DNA from: Candidatus Cloacimonadota bacterium
GTDB lineage: Bacteria > Cloacimonadota > Cloacimonadia > Cloacimonadales > Cloacimonadaceae
Length of the DNA: 7,687 bases
Direction of reading: 5' to 3'
Assembly (NCBI GenBank): GCA_028681035.1
Contig: JAQUJJ010000159.1
Coordinates: forward strand, 1-7,687
Shown here piece after piece: positions 1-5,810 of this stretch (its first letter is position 1; every line of letters starts with the position of its first letter). Both the position numbers and the translations under genes were made by a program. Under the pieces are notes generated by a model, which searched no databases, was not told the origin of the DNA, and worked only from the letters and a program-made list of their open reading frames with translations.

Positions 1-264
1 TGGGATGCTTGGCTTCACAAATTGTTAAGCCAAGCATAGTTCCTTGCGCAAGTCCATATTTAGTTAGTAGTAGCCACTGTACGCTATATGTTTGTATTCC
101 AACACTTCTGTAGCAGCCTTCGCCATAAGCTGAGCACTCTTGCCAATGGCTAGAACACTTACCTTGGGACTTAAATCGGAACTGGCAAGCAAGGCTTTCA
201 GCTCTGGGAAAGAGGAATAGCTCTCCAAAGCCTTTTCTATGGAACTAACTATAGCGTTTTCCAT
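1..264 (-). pseudogene. Glycerate 2-kinase-like gene, N-terminal part, apparently frameshifted and cut by the window edge
   Basis: The ATG at 264 opens a 66-residue frame ending in TAA at 66-64. The motif VSVLAIGKSAQLMAKAA resembles the N-terminal domain (DUF4147) of the GckA/TtuD-type glycerate 2-kinases, which phosphorylate glycerate in serine, glyoxylate or tartrate-type metabolism in the cytoplasm. The usual length is above 400 residues, so 66 is far too short. In the -1 frame from about position 67 to the window edge, the minus strand reads LTKYGLAQGTMLG and then LTICEAKHP. This matches the family's expected continuation (TKYG followed by a xEAGHP-like motif). The gene therefore continues in another frame: one base is missing or two are extra in the TAG-rich tract at 61-73. 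It could be a real pseudogene, a sequencing error or, less likely, recoding. No good Shine-Dalgarno is visible before the ATG. A TATAAT lies at 275-270, very close to the start. The family call is from recognition only. Confidence 0.6.
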
Positions 265-282
265 ACTACATTATAAAAGCTT

Positions 283-347
283 TTGGAGTCCAAAGTGCCT
301 GTATAATACAGGTAGCTATGAAGATCGCATGGCACTTTGAACTCCAA
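283..347 (-). repeat. 17-bp inverted repeat with a 31-nt loop; possible terminator or REP-like element
   Basis: TTGGAGTCCAAAGTGCC at 283-299 is the inverse of 331-347 with one mismatch (290 against 340). In minus-strand RNA that mismatch is a G-U pair, so the stem is unbroken only when transcribed in the direction of the lipoprotein gene, whose stop lies 6 nt upstream. The loop starts with a second palindrome, CCTGTAT-A-ATACAGG (298-312), which overlaps the stem by two bases. Past the stem, the minus strand reads AAAAGCTTTTA. A terminator for the lipoprotein gene is plausible but the T-run is short. A dispersed repeat is an alternative. Confidence 0.55.
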
Positions 348-353
348 GTCATA

Positions 354-1430
354 TTAATCGGCTGTTTTCATTACAGCGGTATTCTGCGCACCTAAGATAA
401 AATAGGGATTATTGGAATCAAAACGTTTCATAACAACCCAATAGGGCTTGTCTAACAGCAAGGATTTGGGCTTGTATTCATCACTAGGTGCCACAGATTT
501 GCTAAGCACGATAACGGCTTCATTTTCCACTCTTGCGCCTTTCTCGTCCATATCAAACTTTATTATCTCCTGCATCACTGAGATTATATAATCTCTAAGT
601 TCGGGATTGATAATAATCTGGTTAATCATCTCTTTATATGAGCGTCCATAATCCAAATGCAAGATAGGTGCTTGGAAAACATCCTTGCTATTCATGGGTG
701 AGCCAAGCACTGTTTCTGCACTTTCTAACGCAGGCGCCTTTCCCCTAAGTGCTTTAACGATATCATCAGGCTTGTCCATGGGATAACCCTTGGCAAGGAA
801 TATCTGGTCGGTTTGGTCTTTCAGTTTTATGCCAATTATGAACTTATCCTTGTTTTGATAATCCAGAATATAGATGTTTTCATATTCCTTGTTATTGGCA
901 GCAAAACCCTTTACAAGCTCATCATTGAAACGCACATCTTGTTTGGAAAAAGCTATCTGATATTCTATCTCTTTTAGGAAATATGCGTAGGAGATAATGT
1001 CCCTATCGCTAAGCTGTATTTGCAAGTCATCTATAGACTTAGTGGGGAATTGCTGGCGGCATTCTTTGTTTATGGTATCTAGAGTTTTTTGCCCATATCC
1101 GCTTTTCACATAATAGCTTGCTGCGTCCATATCTTTCTTGCTGAACACAGGGTCATTCAGTTTCTTTAACATCTCTAAGACTTGTTGCTTGCTAGTCTTA
1201 AGTTCAATTGCGTTGTGGGTGTAACTGTCTATTAGTTCACTCCAAGCCATATTCATTGCTCCACCCCACACGTAATTTTCTTCGAAATTGCTTCCCGTAT
1301 AATTGTAATTGGGTGACAGGGTGGTTTGCGTGTCTGGCTTTGGTTCAGGTTTAGCGCATGCTTTATTTTTGCAGCATGCGCTAAACATAAGTGCCATAAT
1401 AATTAGTGTTGATATCATAATCTTGTTCAT
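354..1430 (-). CDS. Predicted lipoprotein of unknown function with a serpin-like C-terminal region
   Basis: This is a 358-residue protein. The start at 1430 is supported by GAGG at 1440-1437, 6 nt upstream. Residues 1-18 form a lipoprotein signal peptide (K3, hydrophobic 4-16, then FSAC), with Cys19 as the likely lipidated residue. Cys20 and Cys25 follow, then a Pro/Lys-rich linker (27-33). The mature part is therefore expected to be anchored in a membrane on the outside of the cytoplasm. Residues 60-230 are a mixed alpha/beta region with no catalytic motif that I can name. Near the end, FDMDEKGARVENEAVIV (292-308) followed by LLLDKPYWVVMKRFDSNN (324-341) and PYFILG (342-347) resembles the serpin reactive-loop hinge (E-G-T-E-A-A-type) and C-terminal strands. 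The similarity is remote and read by eye, so inhibitor function is not claimed. The hinge has VENEAV where inhibitory serpins have small residues. The gene stands alone, divergent from the S1 gene. A perfect 14-bp inverted repeat lies within its signal-peptide codons (1349-1386). Confidence 0.8.
   Translation of the reverse strand: MNKIMISTLIIMALMFSACCKNKACAKPEPKPDTQTTLSPNYNYTGSNFEENYVWGGAMNMAWSELIDSYTHNAIELKTSKQQVLEMLKKLNDPVFSKKDMDAASYYVKSGYGQKTLDTINKECRQQFPTKSIDDLQIQLSDRDIISYAYFLKEIEYQIAFSKQDVRFNDELVKGFAANNKEYENIYILDYQNKDKFIIGIKLKDQTDQIFLAKGYPMDKPDDIVKALRGKAPALESAETVLGSPMNSKDVFQAPILHLDYGRSYKEMINQIIINPELRDYIISVMQEIIKFDMDEKGARVENEAVIVLSKSVAPSDEYKPKSLLLDKPYWVVMKRFDSNNPYFILGAQNTAVMKTAD
1349..1386 (-). 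repeat. Perfect 14-bp inverted repeat inside the lipoprotein signal-peptide codons
   Basis: GTTTAGCGCATGCT (1349-1362) and AGCATGCGCTAAAC (1373-1386) are exact reverse complements separated by 10 nt. In the minus-strand mRNA this is a strong hairpin at nucleotides 45-82 after the start codon. It covers the lipobox codons (FSAC) and the second Cys-containing motif (ACAK). Confidence 0.85.
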
Positions 1431-1621
1431 TCTTAACCTCTCATGCGTAATTATTATTTATGCGAGCTTGTTCAATCTGCCATATTGTGTCAATAGAAAT
1501 TTGAAAATCGGGTAAAATCTAAAGACTAAACGAATATTCAGAACTGCTTTGAAATAAAATCCTTTACAAAATCGAGCCTCTGGAAAACGTGGTCATTCTG
1601 AAATGTCGTTAGGAGATACTT

Positions 1622-3166
1622 ATGTCAGACAAGGTGCATGATACTAGCAGCAAAGCTGCAATGAAAGAATTGAAAGAAGAATATCTTCGTATGCTCGAAG
1701 AATCCTTTCAGAACACAACTGAAATCAAAAAAGGCGATGTCGTCGAAGCCCCCATCGTTAGCATCAGCGAGCAATACCTGATTCTAAACTTGGGTGGCAA
1801 ATTCGATGCTTACGCAGAAATCGGCGAATTTTCCGATGAAAAGGGCGTATTGAATTACGTTGTTGGCGATAACTTAAAGGGCTATGTGGTCGATAAGAAC
1901 GATCAAGGCTTTGTTGTTGGCAAAAGCTTAACCAAGCAATACGTGGACAAACAATCCATCCTCGATGCTTTCGAGAAAAAGATACCCGTTCAGGGCAAAA
2001 TCTATTCACCTACCAAAGGTGGATTTAACGTTGATATCTTAGGTGCCAGGGCTTTTTGCCCCTTCTCCCAAGTTTCGCTTCGTCCTACTGAAGACAGTAG
2101 TGTTTTCATTGGTAAAACTCTGGACTTTATCGTGATTGAGTGTTCGGAAAACTGCCGTCGGATTGTGGTTTCGCACCGTCAACTGGCAGAAGCACAGGAA
2201 CAGGAAACCAGAGCTGCTGCTCTTGAAAACCTGCATGTAGGTGATGTAGTTAAAGGCACCGTGATGCGGATGGCAAGTTTTGGTGCTTTTGTTGATATAG
2301 GTGATATTGAAGGTTTGATGCACGTTTCCGAGATTTCTTGGCAGCATGTAGTAAAGCCCCAAGATGATTTGAAGATTGGGCAGGAACTTGAAGTTAAGAT
2401 ACTGGAGATAAAAGGCGACAAGATTGCTTTATCGTTAAAAGCATTACAGGAAAACCCTTTTATTGCTGCCCTTAGTGAACTTCACGAAGGCGACACTATA
2501 AATTGCCGTATTCTCCGCTTGCACAATTTTGGTGCATTTGCAGAGCTGAAACCCGGTGTGGAAGGCTTAATCCCGATTTCTGAGATGAGCCGTAATCGCA
2601 ATATCTCTCACCCTCGCGAAGTCCTGAAAGAAGGTACTTTCGTGCAGGTGCAGATTTTGCGCATAGACCCAGATACTCGCAAGATATCTCTTTCCTTAAA
2701 GGCACTACAGGAAGATCCTTGGGATAAAATAGACGAGATCATCCAGCTTGAAAAAGGCTTTGAAGGCATCGTCGAAAGCTCTACTAATTTTGGTCTATTT
2801 GTTTCTATTGCGGATGGCGTCACTGGCTTACTTCCTCGCTCTCGAGTACGCAAGACAGATGATTTCAAGACAGGTGATCCAATTACCCTTATGGTTACTG
2901 CTCTTGATAAAGAAAACCGCCGTATCACTTTGGATTACACCGATCGCGGACCTGATGAAGTTATTGAATCACGTCCTCGTTTTGAAGATCACCAAGCTCG
3001 TGAACCACGCAGTGGTGGCAGTAGCGACAATTATCGCGGAGGCAGTGGAAGCTCGTCTCGTCGCGATGGTAGAGGTGGCGGAAGAGGCAGAAGTGACGAA
3101 GAATGGCGCAAATACGCCAATCAAAAGGTCAGCCCCACAGAAGATAATCCTTTCAAAGATTTATAA
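1622..3166 (+). CDS. rpsA: S1-domain RNA-binding protein, probably 30S ribosomal protein S1
   Basis: This is a 514-residue protein. AGGAGA at 1611-1616, 5 nt before the ATG, supports the start. Five S1 (OB-fold) repeats are visible at about 35-103, 118-187, 203-273, 286-360 and 374-438. Repeats 3 and 4 are the most canonical: each has FGAF followed by E-G-L-x-x-x-S-E and ends in K-I-x-L-S-L-K-A-L-Q-E. Repeats 1 and 2 are more divergent, as in E. coli S1, where the first two repeats bind the ribosome and the later ones bind mRNA. E. coli S1 has 557 residues and six repeats, so this form is one short. Instead, residues 460-492 are rich in Arg, Gly and Ser with RGG motifs, followed by an acidic end. 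The expected role is mRNA capture by the 30S subunit during initiation. Its stop lies 8 nt before lysS, which suggests one transcript. It could instead be a general S1-like RNA-binding protein if another rpsA exists in the genome. Confidence 0.85.
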   Translation: MSDKVHDTSSKAAMKELKEEYLRMLEESFQNTTEIKKGDVVEAPIVSISEQYLILNLGGKFDAYAEIGEFSDEKGVLNYVVGDNLKGYVVDKNDQGFVVGKSLTKQYVDKQSILDAFEKKIPVQGKIYSPTKGGFNVDILGARAFCPFSQVSLRPTEDSSVFIGKTLDFIVIECSENCRRIVVSHRQLAEAQEQETRAAALENLHVGDVVKGTVMRMASFGAFVDIGDIEGLMHVSEISWQHVVKPQDDLKIGQELEVKILEIKGDKIALSLKALQENPFIAALSELHEGDTINCRILRLHNFGAFAELKPGVEGLIPISEMSRNRNISHPREVLKEGTFVQVQILRIDPDTRKISLSLKALQEDPWDKIDEIIQLEKGFEGIVESSTNFGLFVSIADGVTGLLPRSRVRKTDDFKTGDPITLMVTALDKENRRITLDYTDRGPDEVIESRPRFEDHQAREPRSGGSSDNYRGGSGSSSRRDGRGGGRGRSDEEWRKYANQKVSPTEDNPFKDL

Positions 3167-3174
3167 GCCGCTAT

Positions 3175-4671
3175 ATGCAGCAAAAACCTAATCAATTTAT
3201 CAGGCTGCGTCAGGAAAAGCTAGAGAAGATCAAAGCCCTTGGCATCGATCCTTATCCTGTTGTTTCCTCACGCAGCCATCTCATTTCCACCCTGCTTGAT
3301 GACAAAGATGGCTGGATTGCGCATAGTGAAAAAGTAACCATTGCCGGTCGCTTAGTGGCTATGCGTCGTCAGGGCAAAATTGGTTTTGGCAACATCGAAG
3401 ACGTTAGCGGAAAGATCCAGATATACGTTGCGCAAAACGAGCTTGGCGAAGAGAATTACGAGCTATACAAGCTTTGCGATCCCGGTGATTTTGTGCAGAC
3501 AGAGGGAACCCTATTTTACACGCAGGCTGGCGAGTATTCGCTTAAATGCTCTGCGATTACTCTGCTAAGTAAAAACATCCGCCCATTACCCGCTGTAAAA
3601 GAAAGAACTGAAGATGGCAAAACAATCCGTTATGACGAGTTTGCAGATATCGAGCTTAGGTATCGCAAACGTTATCTTGATTTGCTGCTCAATCCCTCGC
3701 ACCGCAAAGTATTTGAGCTTCGTTCTCATCTTATTACTGCCATCCGTAAATTCATGGATGCACGTGGTTATTTAGAGGTGGAAACCCCTATTTTGCAGCC
3801 TCTCTACGGGGGAGCCAATGCACGCCCGTTTATTACCCATCATAACACCTTAGATGTAGATCTGTACTTACGTATCGCAACTGAACTATATCTAAAGAGG
3901 CTTATTGTGGGCGGATTTGAGCGCGTTTACGAGATAGGTAAGAACTTCCGCAACGAGGGCATGGATAGAACCCACAATCCCGAGTTTACCTTGATGGAAT
4001 TTTACGAGGCATACTCTGATCTAAACGGGATGATGGACATCGCCGAATCGCTATTCAAGCACTTGGCAAATGACGTTATTGGCAAAGAAAGCTTTGTTTT
4101 CCAAGGGCACGAGGTTAATCTCGGAGGTACTTGGCGTAGAGCTTCGATGCCTGCTTTAGTGCACGAATACACCGGACTGGATGTAGATATCGCAGATTTT
4201 GATGAAGTGAAAGCATTTTGTCTGGCAAAGCATTTGGAAATTCCTGCAGGCGCCGGCAAGGGCAAGCTAATCGCTTTACTTTATGAACATTATGTGGAAG
4301 AAAAACTGATTCAGCCTACTTTCGTGTGCGATTTCCCAAAAGAGATTTCGCCCCTTGCCAAAGCCAAACCTGGCAATCCGCTATTAGCCGACCGCTTTGA
4401 ACTTATCATTGCCGGGAGCGAGTTTTCCAATGCCTTTAGCGAACTGAATGACCCCATGGATCAACGTGCAAGACTAGAAGCACAAGCTGCTCTACGAGCT
4501 ATGGGCGATGACGAAGCAAACGTGGTGGATGAAGACTTTTTGGAAGCTTTGGAATATGGCATGCCACCCATGGGTGGACAAGGAATTGGGATTGATAGAC
4601 TGGTGATGCTATTAACTGGTAACGATTCCATCAAAGAAGTTATCCTTTTCCCTCAAATGAAAGGCGTTTAG
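3175..4671 (+). CDS. lysS: Lysyl-tRNA synthetase, class II
   Basis: This 498-residue protein has the normal length for bacterial class II LysRS. It charges tRNA-Lys with lysine using ATP, in the cytoplasm. The N-terminal helix and OB-fold anticodon-binding domain occupy about 1-140. The catalytic core shows motif 1 (GYLEVETPILQPLYGG, 198-213) running into ANARPF, typical of LysRS. Motif 2 follows (FRNEGMDRTHNPEFTLMEFY, 258-277), and motif 3 contains GIGIDRLVMLL (470-480). LRYRKRYLDLL (161-171) is also characteristic. The end (EVILFP near 488-493) is complete. The ATG at 3175 gives the expected N-terminus (RQEKLEKIKALGIDPYP), but no Shine-Dalgarno precedes it; translation may be coupled to the S1 gene that ends 8 nt upstream. 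A strong intrinsic terminator follows 31 nt after the stop. All three class II motifs are intact and no frameshift is seen. Confidence 0.97.
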   Translation: MQQKPNQFIRLRQEKLEKIKALGIDPYPVVSSRSHLISTLLDDKDGWIAHSEKVTIAGRLVAMRRQGKIGFGNIEDVSGKIQIYVAQNELGEENYELYKLCDPGDFVQTEGTLFYTQAGEYSLKCSAITLLSKNIRPLPAVKERTEDGKTIRYDEFADIELRYRKRYLDLLLNPSHRKVFELRSHLITAIRKFMDARGYLEVETPILQPLYGGANARPFITHHNTLDVDLYLRIATELYLKRLIVGGFERVYEIGKNFRNEGMDRTHNPEFTLMEFYEAYSDLNGMMDIAESLFKHLANDVIGKESFVFQGHEVNLGGTWRRASMPALVHEYTGLDVDIADFDEVKAFCLAKHLEIPAGAGKGKLIALLYEHYVEEKLIQPTFVCDFPKEISPLAKAKPGNPLLADRFELIIAGSEFSNAFSELNDPMDQRARLEAQAALRAMGDDEANVVDEDFLEALEYGMPPMGGQGIGIDRLVMLLTGNDSIKEVILFPQMKGV

Positions 4672-4702
4672 CAGATTAAACCACGCTAATATTAATAACT
4701 TG

Positions 4703-4730
4703 AACCGGCTGTTGACAGTCGGTTTTTTTT
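4703..4730 (+). terminator. Intrinsic terminator after lysS
   Basis: AACCGGCTG (4703-4711) pairs with CAGTCGGTT (4716-4724) through nine base pairs including one G-U, with a TTGA loop. Eight T residues follow at 4723-4730. It ends the S1-lysS transcript. Confidence 0.93.
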
Positions 4731-4756
4731 GTACTCCTCTCTATGAACAACCACAA

Positions 4757-4770
4757 TGATTAGCTAATCA
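4757..4770. repeat. 14-bp perfect palindrome
   Basis: TGATTAGCTAATCA reads the same on both strands. It could be a regulator-type operator, but no start codon or obvious promoter lies near it, so its role is unknown. Confidence 0.5.
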
Positions 4771-4821
4771 GTACTTCCATGTTCCTTCCAAGCCTCGCTT
4801 AAAACGCCCCTAACTATCCGT

Positions 4822-4853
4822 TAACCATCCCATATCGCGATATGGGATGGTTA
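4822..4853. repeat. 32-bp perfect palindrome
   Basis: Each arm is 16 bp (TAACCATCCCATATCG and its exact reverse complement) and there is no spacer. The centre lies between 4837 and 4838. As DNA it could form a cruciform; as RNA it would form a 14-bp stem closed by a CGCG loop. No T-run follows on either strand, so it is not a standard terminator. Confidence 0.9.
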
Positions 4854-4914
4854 CGTGTTGGTTCTCACCTACACAAAGGTGCTCAACAAGGAGATACACG
4901 ACTTTGTTTAGCAT

Positions 4915-5007
4915 ACTGGAGTAGCAGGTATCTTGCCTATGCCTATACAGGAGTAGTAGGCATCTTGCCTATGCCTATACTGGAGTAGTAGGCATCTTGC
5001 CTGCGCT
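4915..5007. repeat. Tandem repeat, 32-bp period, about 2.9 copies
   Basis: The unit starts ACTGGAGTAGCAGGTATC and ends TTGCCTATGCCTAT. Copies are 4915-4946, 4947-4978 and a partial third from 4979 that diverges after 5003 (GCGCT). Copies 1 and 2 differ at three positions. Copy 2 contains TAGGCAT (4957-4963), which can pair either with TGCCTA (4966-4971) or with ATGCCTA (4971-4977). It has no unique spacers, so it is not CRISPR. Confidence 0.9.
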
Positions 5008-5092
5008 AAAAGGTGGGACACCTGTTGTGGTAGTTGTTAATCCTAGCCCATCAGGACGACACAAAATGCTTTGTTATATTACATCAGTTACG

Positions 5093-5126
5093 AGGGTTTG
5101 TAGTGCCCAATGGCACTACAAACCCT
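5093..5126. repeat. 15-bp perfect hairpin with CAAT loop, REP-like
   Basis: AGGGTTTGTAGTGCC (5093-5107) and GGCACTACAAACCCT (5112-5126) pair without mismatch around a 4-nt loop. No T-run follows on the plus strand. The AGTGCC/GGCACT core is shared with the inverted repeat at 283-347, which suggests a dispersed palindromic family. Confidence 0.85.
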
Positions 5127-5176
5127 TCGCTATCGAATTTCGCCTTAAGGGGCTTTAATGAGGGCACCAATCACTA

Positions 5177-5219
5177 TTGATATCTTACTGAATAATAGGG
5201 AGATAAGATTCAATCCCTA
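5177..5219 (+). other. Two mutually exclusive helices, function unknown
   Basis: Helix A pairs TTGA-T-ATCTTA (5177-5187, T bulged) with TAAGATTCAA (5204-5213), ten pairs in all. Helix B pairs TAGGGA (5196-5201) with TCCCTA (5214-5219) and encloses the 3' arm of helix A, so only one is likely to form at a time. No gene start lies close enough to name a target. Confidence 0.4.
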
Positions 5220-5230
5220 GAGTACCACTT

Positions 5231-5248
5231 GCTTTTTACTGAAAAAGC
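5231..5248. repeat. 7-bp hairpin GCTTTTT-ACTG-AAAAAGC
   Basis: The arms at 5231-5237 and 5242-5248 are a perfect match with a 4-nt loop. It sits 2 nt before a TTGACA hexamer (5251-5256), so it may border the promoter region of the tRNA operon. It lacks a following T-run on the plus strand. Confidence 0.5.
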
Positions 5249-5250
5249 TG

Positions 5251-5364
5251 TTGACAGGAATAAGGGTAATAATTCCTTTGCCTTTCTAAGTGAGAAATTG
5301 CGAAGTTTATAGAGTGAATCATAAAAAGATATTGACAAAAACAGGCAAGTGAAATTGCTTGACA
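5251..5364 (+). promoter_or_regulatory. Candidate promoter region of the tRNA-tuf operon
   Basis: Exact TTGACA hexamers occur at 5251-5256, 5332-5337 and 5359-5364, ahead of the first tRNA at 5374. None has a good TATAAT at 16-18 nt. The first has TTCCTTTG 16 nt downstream (5273-5280), one mismatch from the TAnnTTTG element of Bacteroidota promoters. The last hexamer is too close to the tRNA to drive it normally. A promoter is expected after the lysS terminator, but which hexamer is used cannot be decided here. Confidence 0.35.
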
Positions 5365-5373
5365 GAACTTGTT

Positions 5374-5448
5374 GCCGATGTAGCTCAATGGTAGAGCAAT
5401 TGATTTGTAATCAATAGGTTGGGGGTTCAACTCCCTTCATCGGCTCCA
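5374..5448 (+). tRNA. tRNA-Thr (anticodon UGU)
   Basis: The cloverleaf is complete: acceptor GCCGATG/CATCGGC, D arm GCTC/GAGC, anticodon stem ATTGA/TCAAT around TTTGTAA (anticodon TGT, reads ACA), T loop TTCAACT, and encoded CCA. The T stem has two G-U pairs (GGGGG with CCCTT), so it is somewhat weak. It is first of four tRNAs in the order of E. coli thrU-tyrU-glyT-thrT. Confidence 0.97.
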
Positions 5449-5456
5449 GAGATTGT

Positions 5457-5542
5457 GGAGAGGTTCCCGAGCGGCCAAAGGGAACAGACTGTAAATCTGT
5501 CGTCAGACGACTTCGGAGGTTCGAATCCTCCTCTCTCCACCA
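5457..5542 (+). tRNA. tRNA-Tyr (anticodon GUA)
   Basis: This is a class II tRNA with a long variable arm (around GTCAGACGACTTC). Anticodon stem ACAGA/TCTGT encloses CTGTAAA (anticodon GTA). The acceptor is GGAGAGG/TCTCTCC with one G-U pair, the T loop is TTCGAAT, and the encoded CCA is at 5540-5542. It lies 8 nt after tRNA-Thr(UGU), so both are processed from one precursor. Confidence 0.97.
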
Positions 5543-5561
5543 TATATTTTCAGCGAAGCCA

Positions 5562-5637
5562 GCGGGAATAGCTCAGTTGGTAGAGCATCAGCCTTCCAAG
5601 CTGAGGGTCGCGGGTTCGAACCCCGTTTCCCGCTCCA
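5562..5637 (+). tRNA. tRNA-Gly (anticodon UCC)
   Basis: Acceptor GCGGGAA/TTCCCGC, anticodon stem TCAGC/GCTGA around CTTCCAA (anticodon TCC, reads GGA), T arm GCGGG-TTCGAAC-CCCGT, and encoded CCA. It follows tRNA-Tyr by 19 nt. All arms pair well. Confidence 0.97.
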
Positions 5638-5655
5638 AAGAATTAGTGGATGCTA

Positions 5656-5731
5656 GCTCAAGTAGCTCAGCAGGTAGAGCACCTCCTTGGTAAGGAGGAG
5701 GTCATCGGTTCGAATCCGATCTTGAGCTCCA
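5656..5731 (+). tRNA. tRNA-Thr (anticodon GGU)
   Basis: Acceptor GCTCAAG/CTTGAGC, anticodon stem CCTCC/GGAGG around TTGGTAA (anticodon GGT, reads ACC and ACU), T arm ATCGG-TTCGAAT-CCGAT, and encoded CCA. It is the last tRNA before tuf, matching E. coli thrT-tufB. Confidence 0.97.
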
Positions 5732-5782
5732 CACGTTCTTTAATTGCTAGGCACAACGAAGTTGACACATGCTAAGATTAGT

Positions 5783-5810
5783 TTGAGCCGCGAAAGCGAA
5801 TTGATATAAA
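5783..5810 (+). promoter_or_regulatory. Candidate internal promoter for tuf
   Basis: TTGAGC (5783-5788) and TATAAA (5805-5810) are 16 nt apart and match the sigma-70 boxes at 4/6 and 5/6. They lie between tRNA-Thr(GGU) and tuf, so tuf could be made without the tRNAs. A separate TTGACA at 5762 has no matching -10. Confidence 0.35.

Larger units (their letters stand above)
4731..5373. other. Gene-free intergenic region dense in palindromes and repeats
   Basis: No coding frame here has a ribosome site or recognisable product, and the only long frame (minus strand, from 5430) begins inside tRNA-Thr. The stretch holds perfect palindromes (4757-4770, 4822-4853), a nested stem (TGTTG 4856-4860 with CAACA 4884-4888 around CACCT 4866-4870 with AGGTG 4877-4881), and a 32-bp tandem repeat (4915-5007). 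Further along are a small hairpin AGGTG-GGA-CACCT (5011-5023), a 15-bp hairpin (5093-5126), exclusive helices (5177-5219) and a 7-bp hairpin (5231-5248). I recognise no known structured RNA such as 6S, SRP RNA, RNase P RNA or tmRNA. Confidence 0.7.

Noticed and set aside
1488..1493. TTGACA on the minus strand as the lipoprotein promoter
   Set aside because: The sequence 17 nt downstream (CAAGCT) is not a -10 box, so I do not annotate it.
1309..1515. Plus-strand 68-residue hydrophobic frame
   Set aside because: It is antisense to the lipoprotein signal-peptide region. The hydrophobic run is a by-product of that sequence, and there is no ribosome site.
2748..3191. Plus-strand 147-residue frame inside the S1 gene
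   Set aside because: It is in another frame of a clear S1-domain gene, and its low-complexity Ala/Val/Glu end is the shifted reading of the Gly/Arg-rich tail.
4712..4717. TTGACA as a promoter element
   Set aside because: It lies within the loop and stem of the lysS terminator.
4915..5007. Possible CRISPR array
   Set aside because: Units follow one another without unique spacers, and no cas gene is present.
5177..5219. H-type pseudoknot from the two helices
   Set aside because: The strand linking the two 3' arms would have zero nucleotides but must cross a 10-bp stem, which is not sterically reasonable. Competing helices are the better reading.
5236..5430. Minus-strand 64-residue reading frame
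   Set aside because: It begins inside tRNA-Thr(UGU), has no ribosome site and no recognisable motif.
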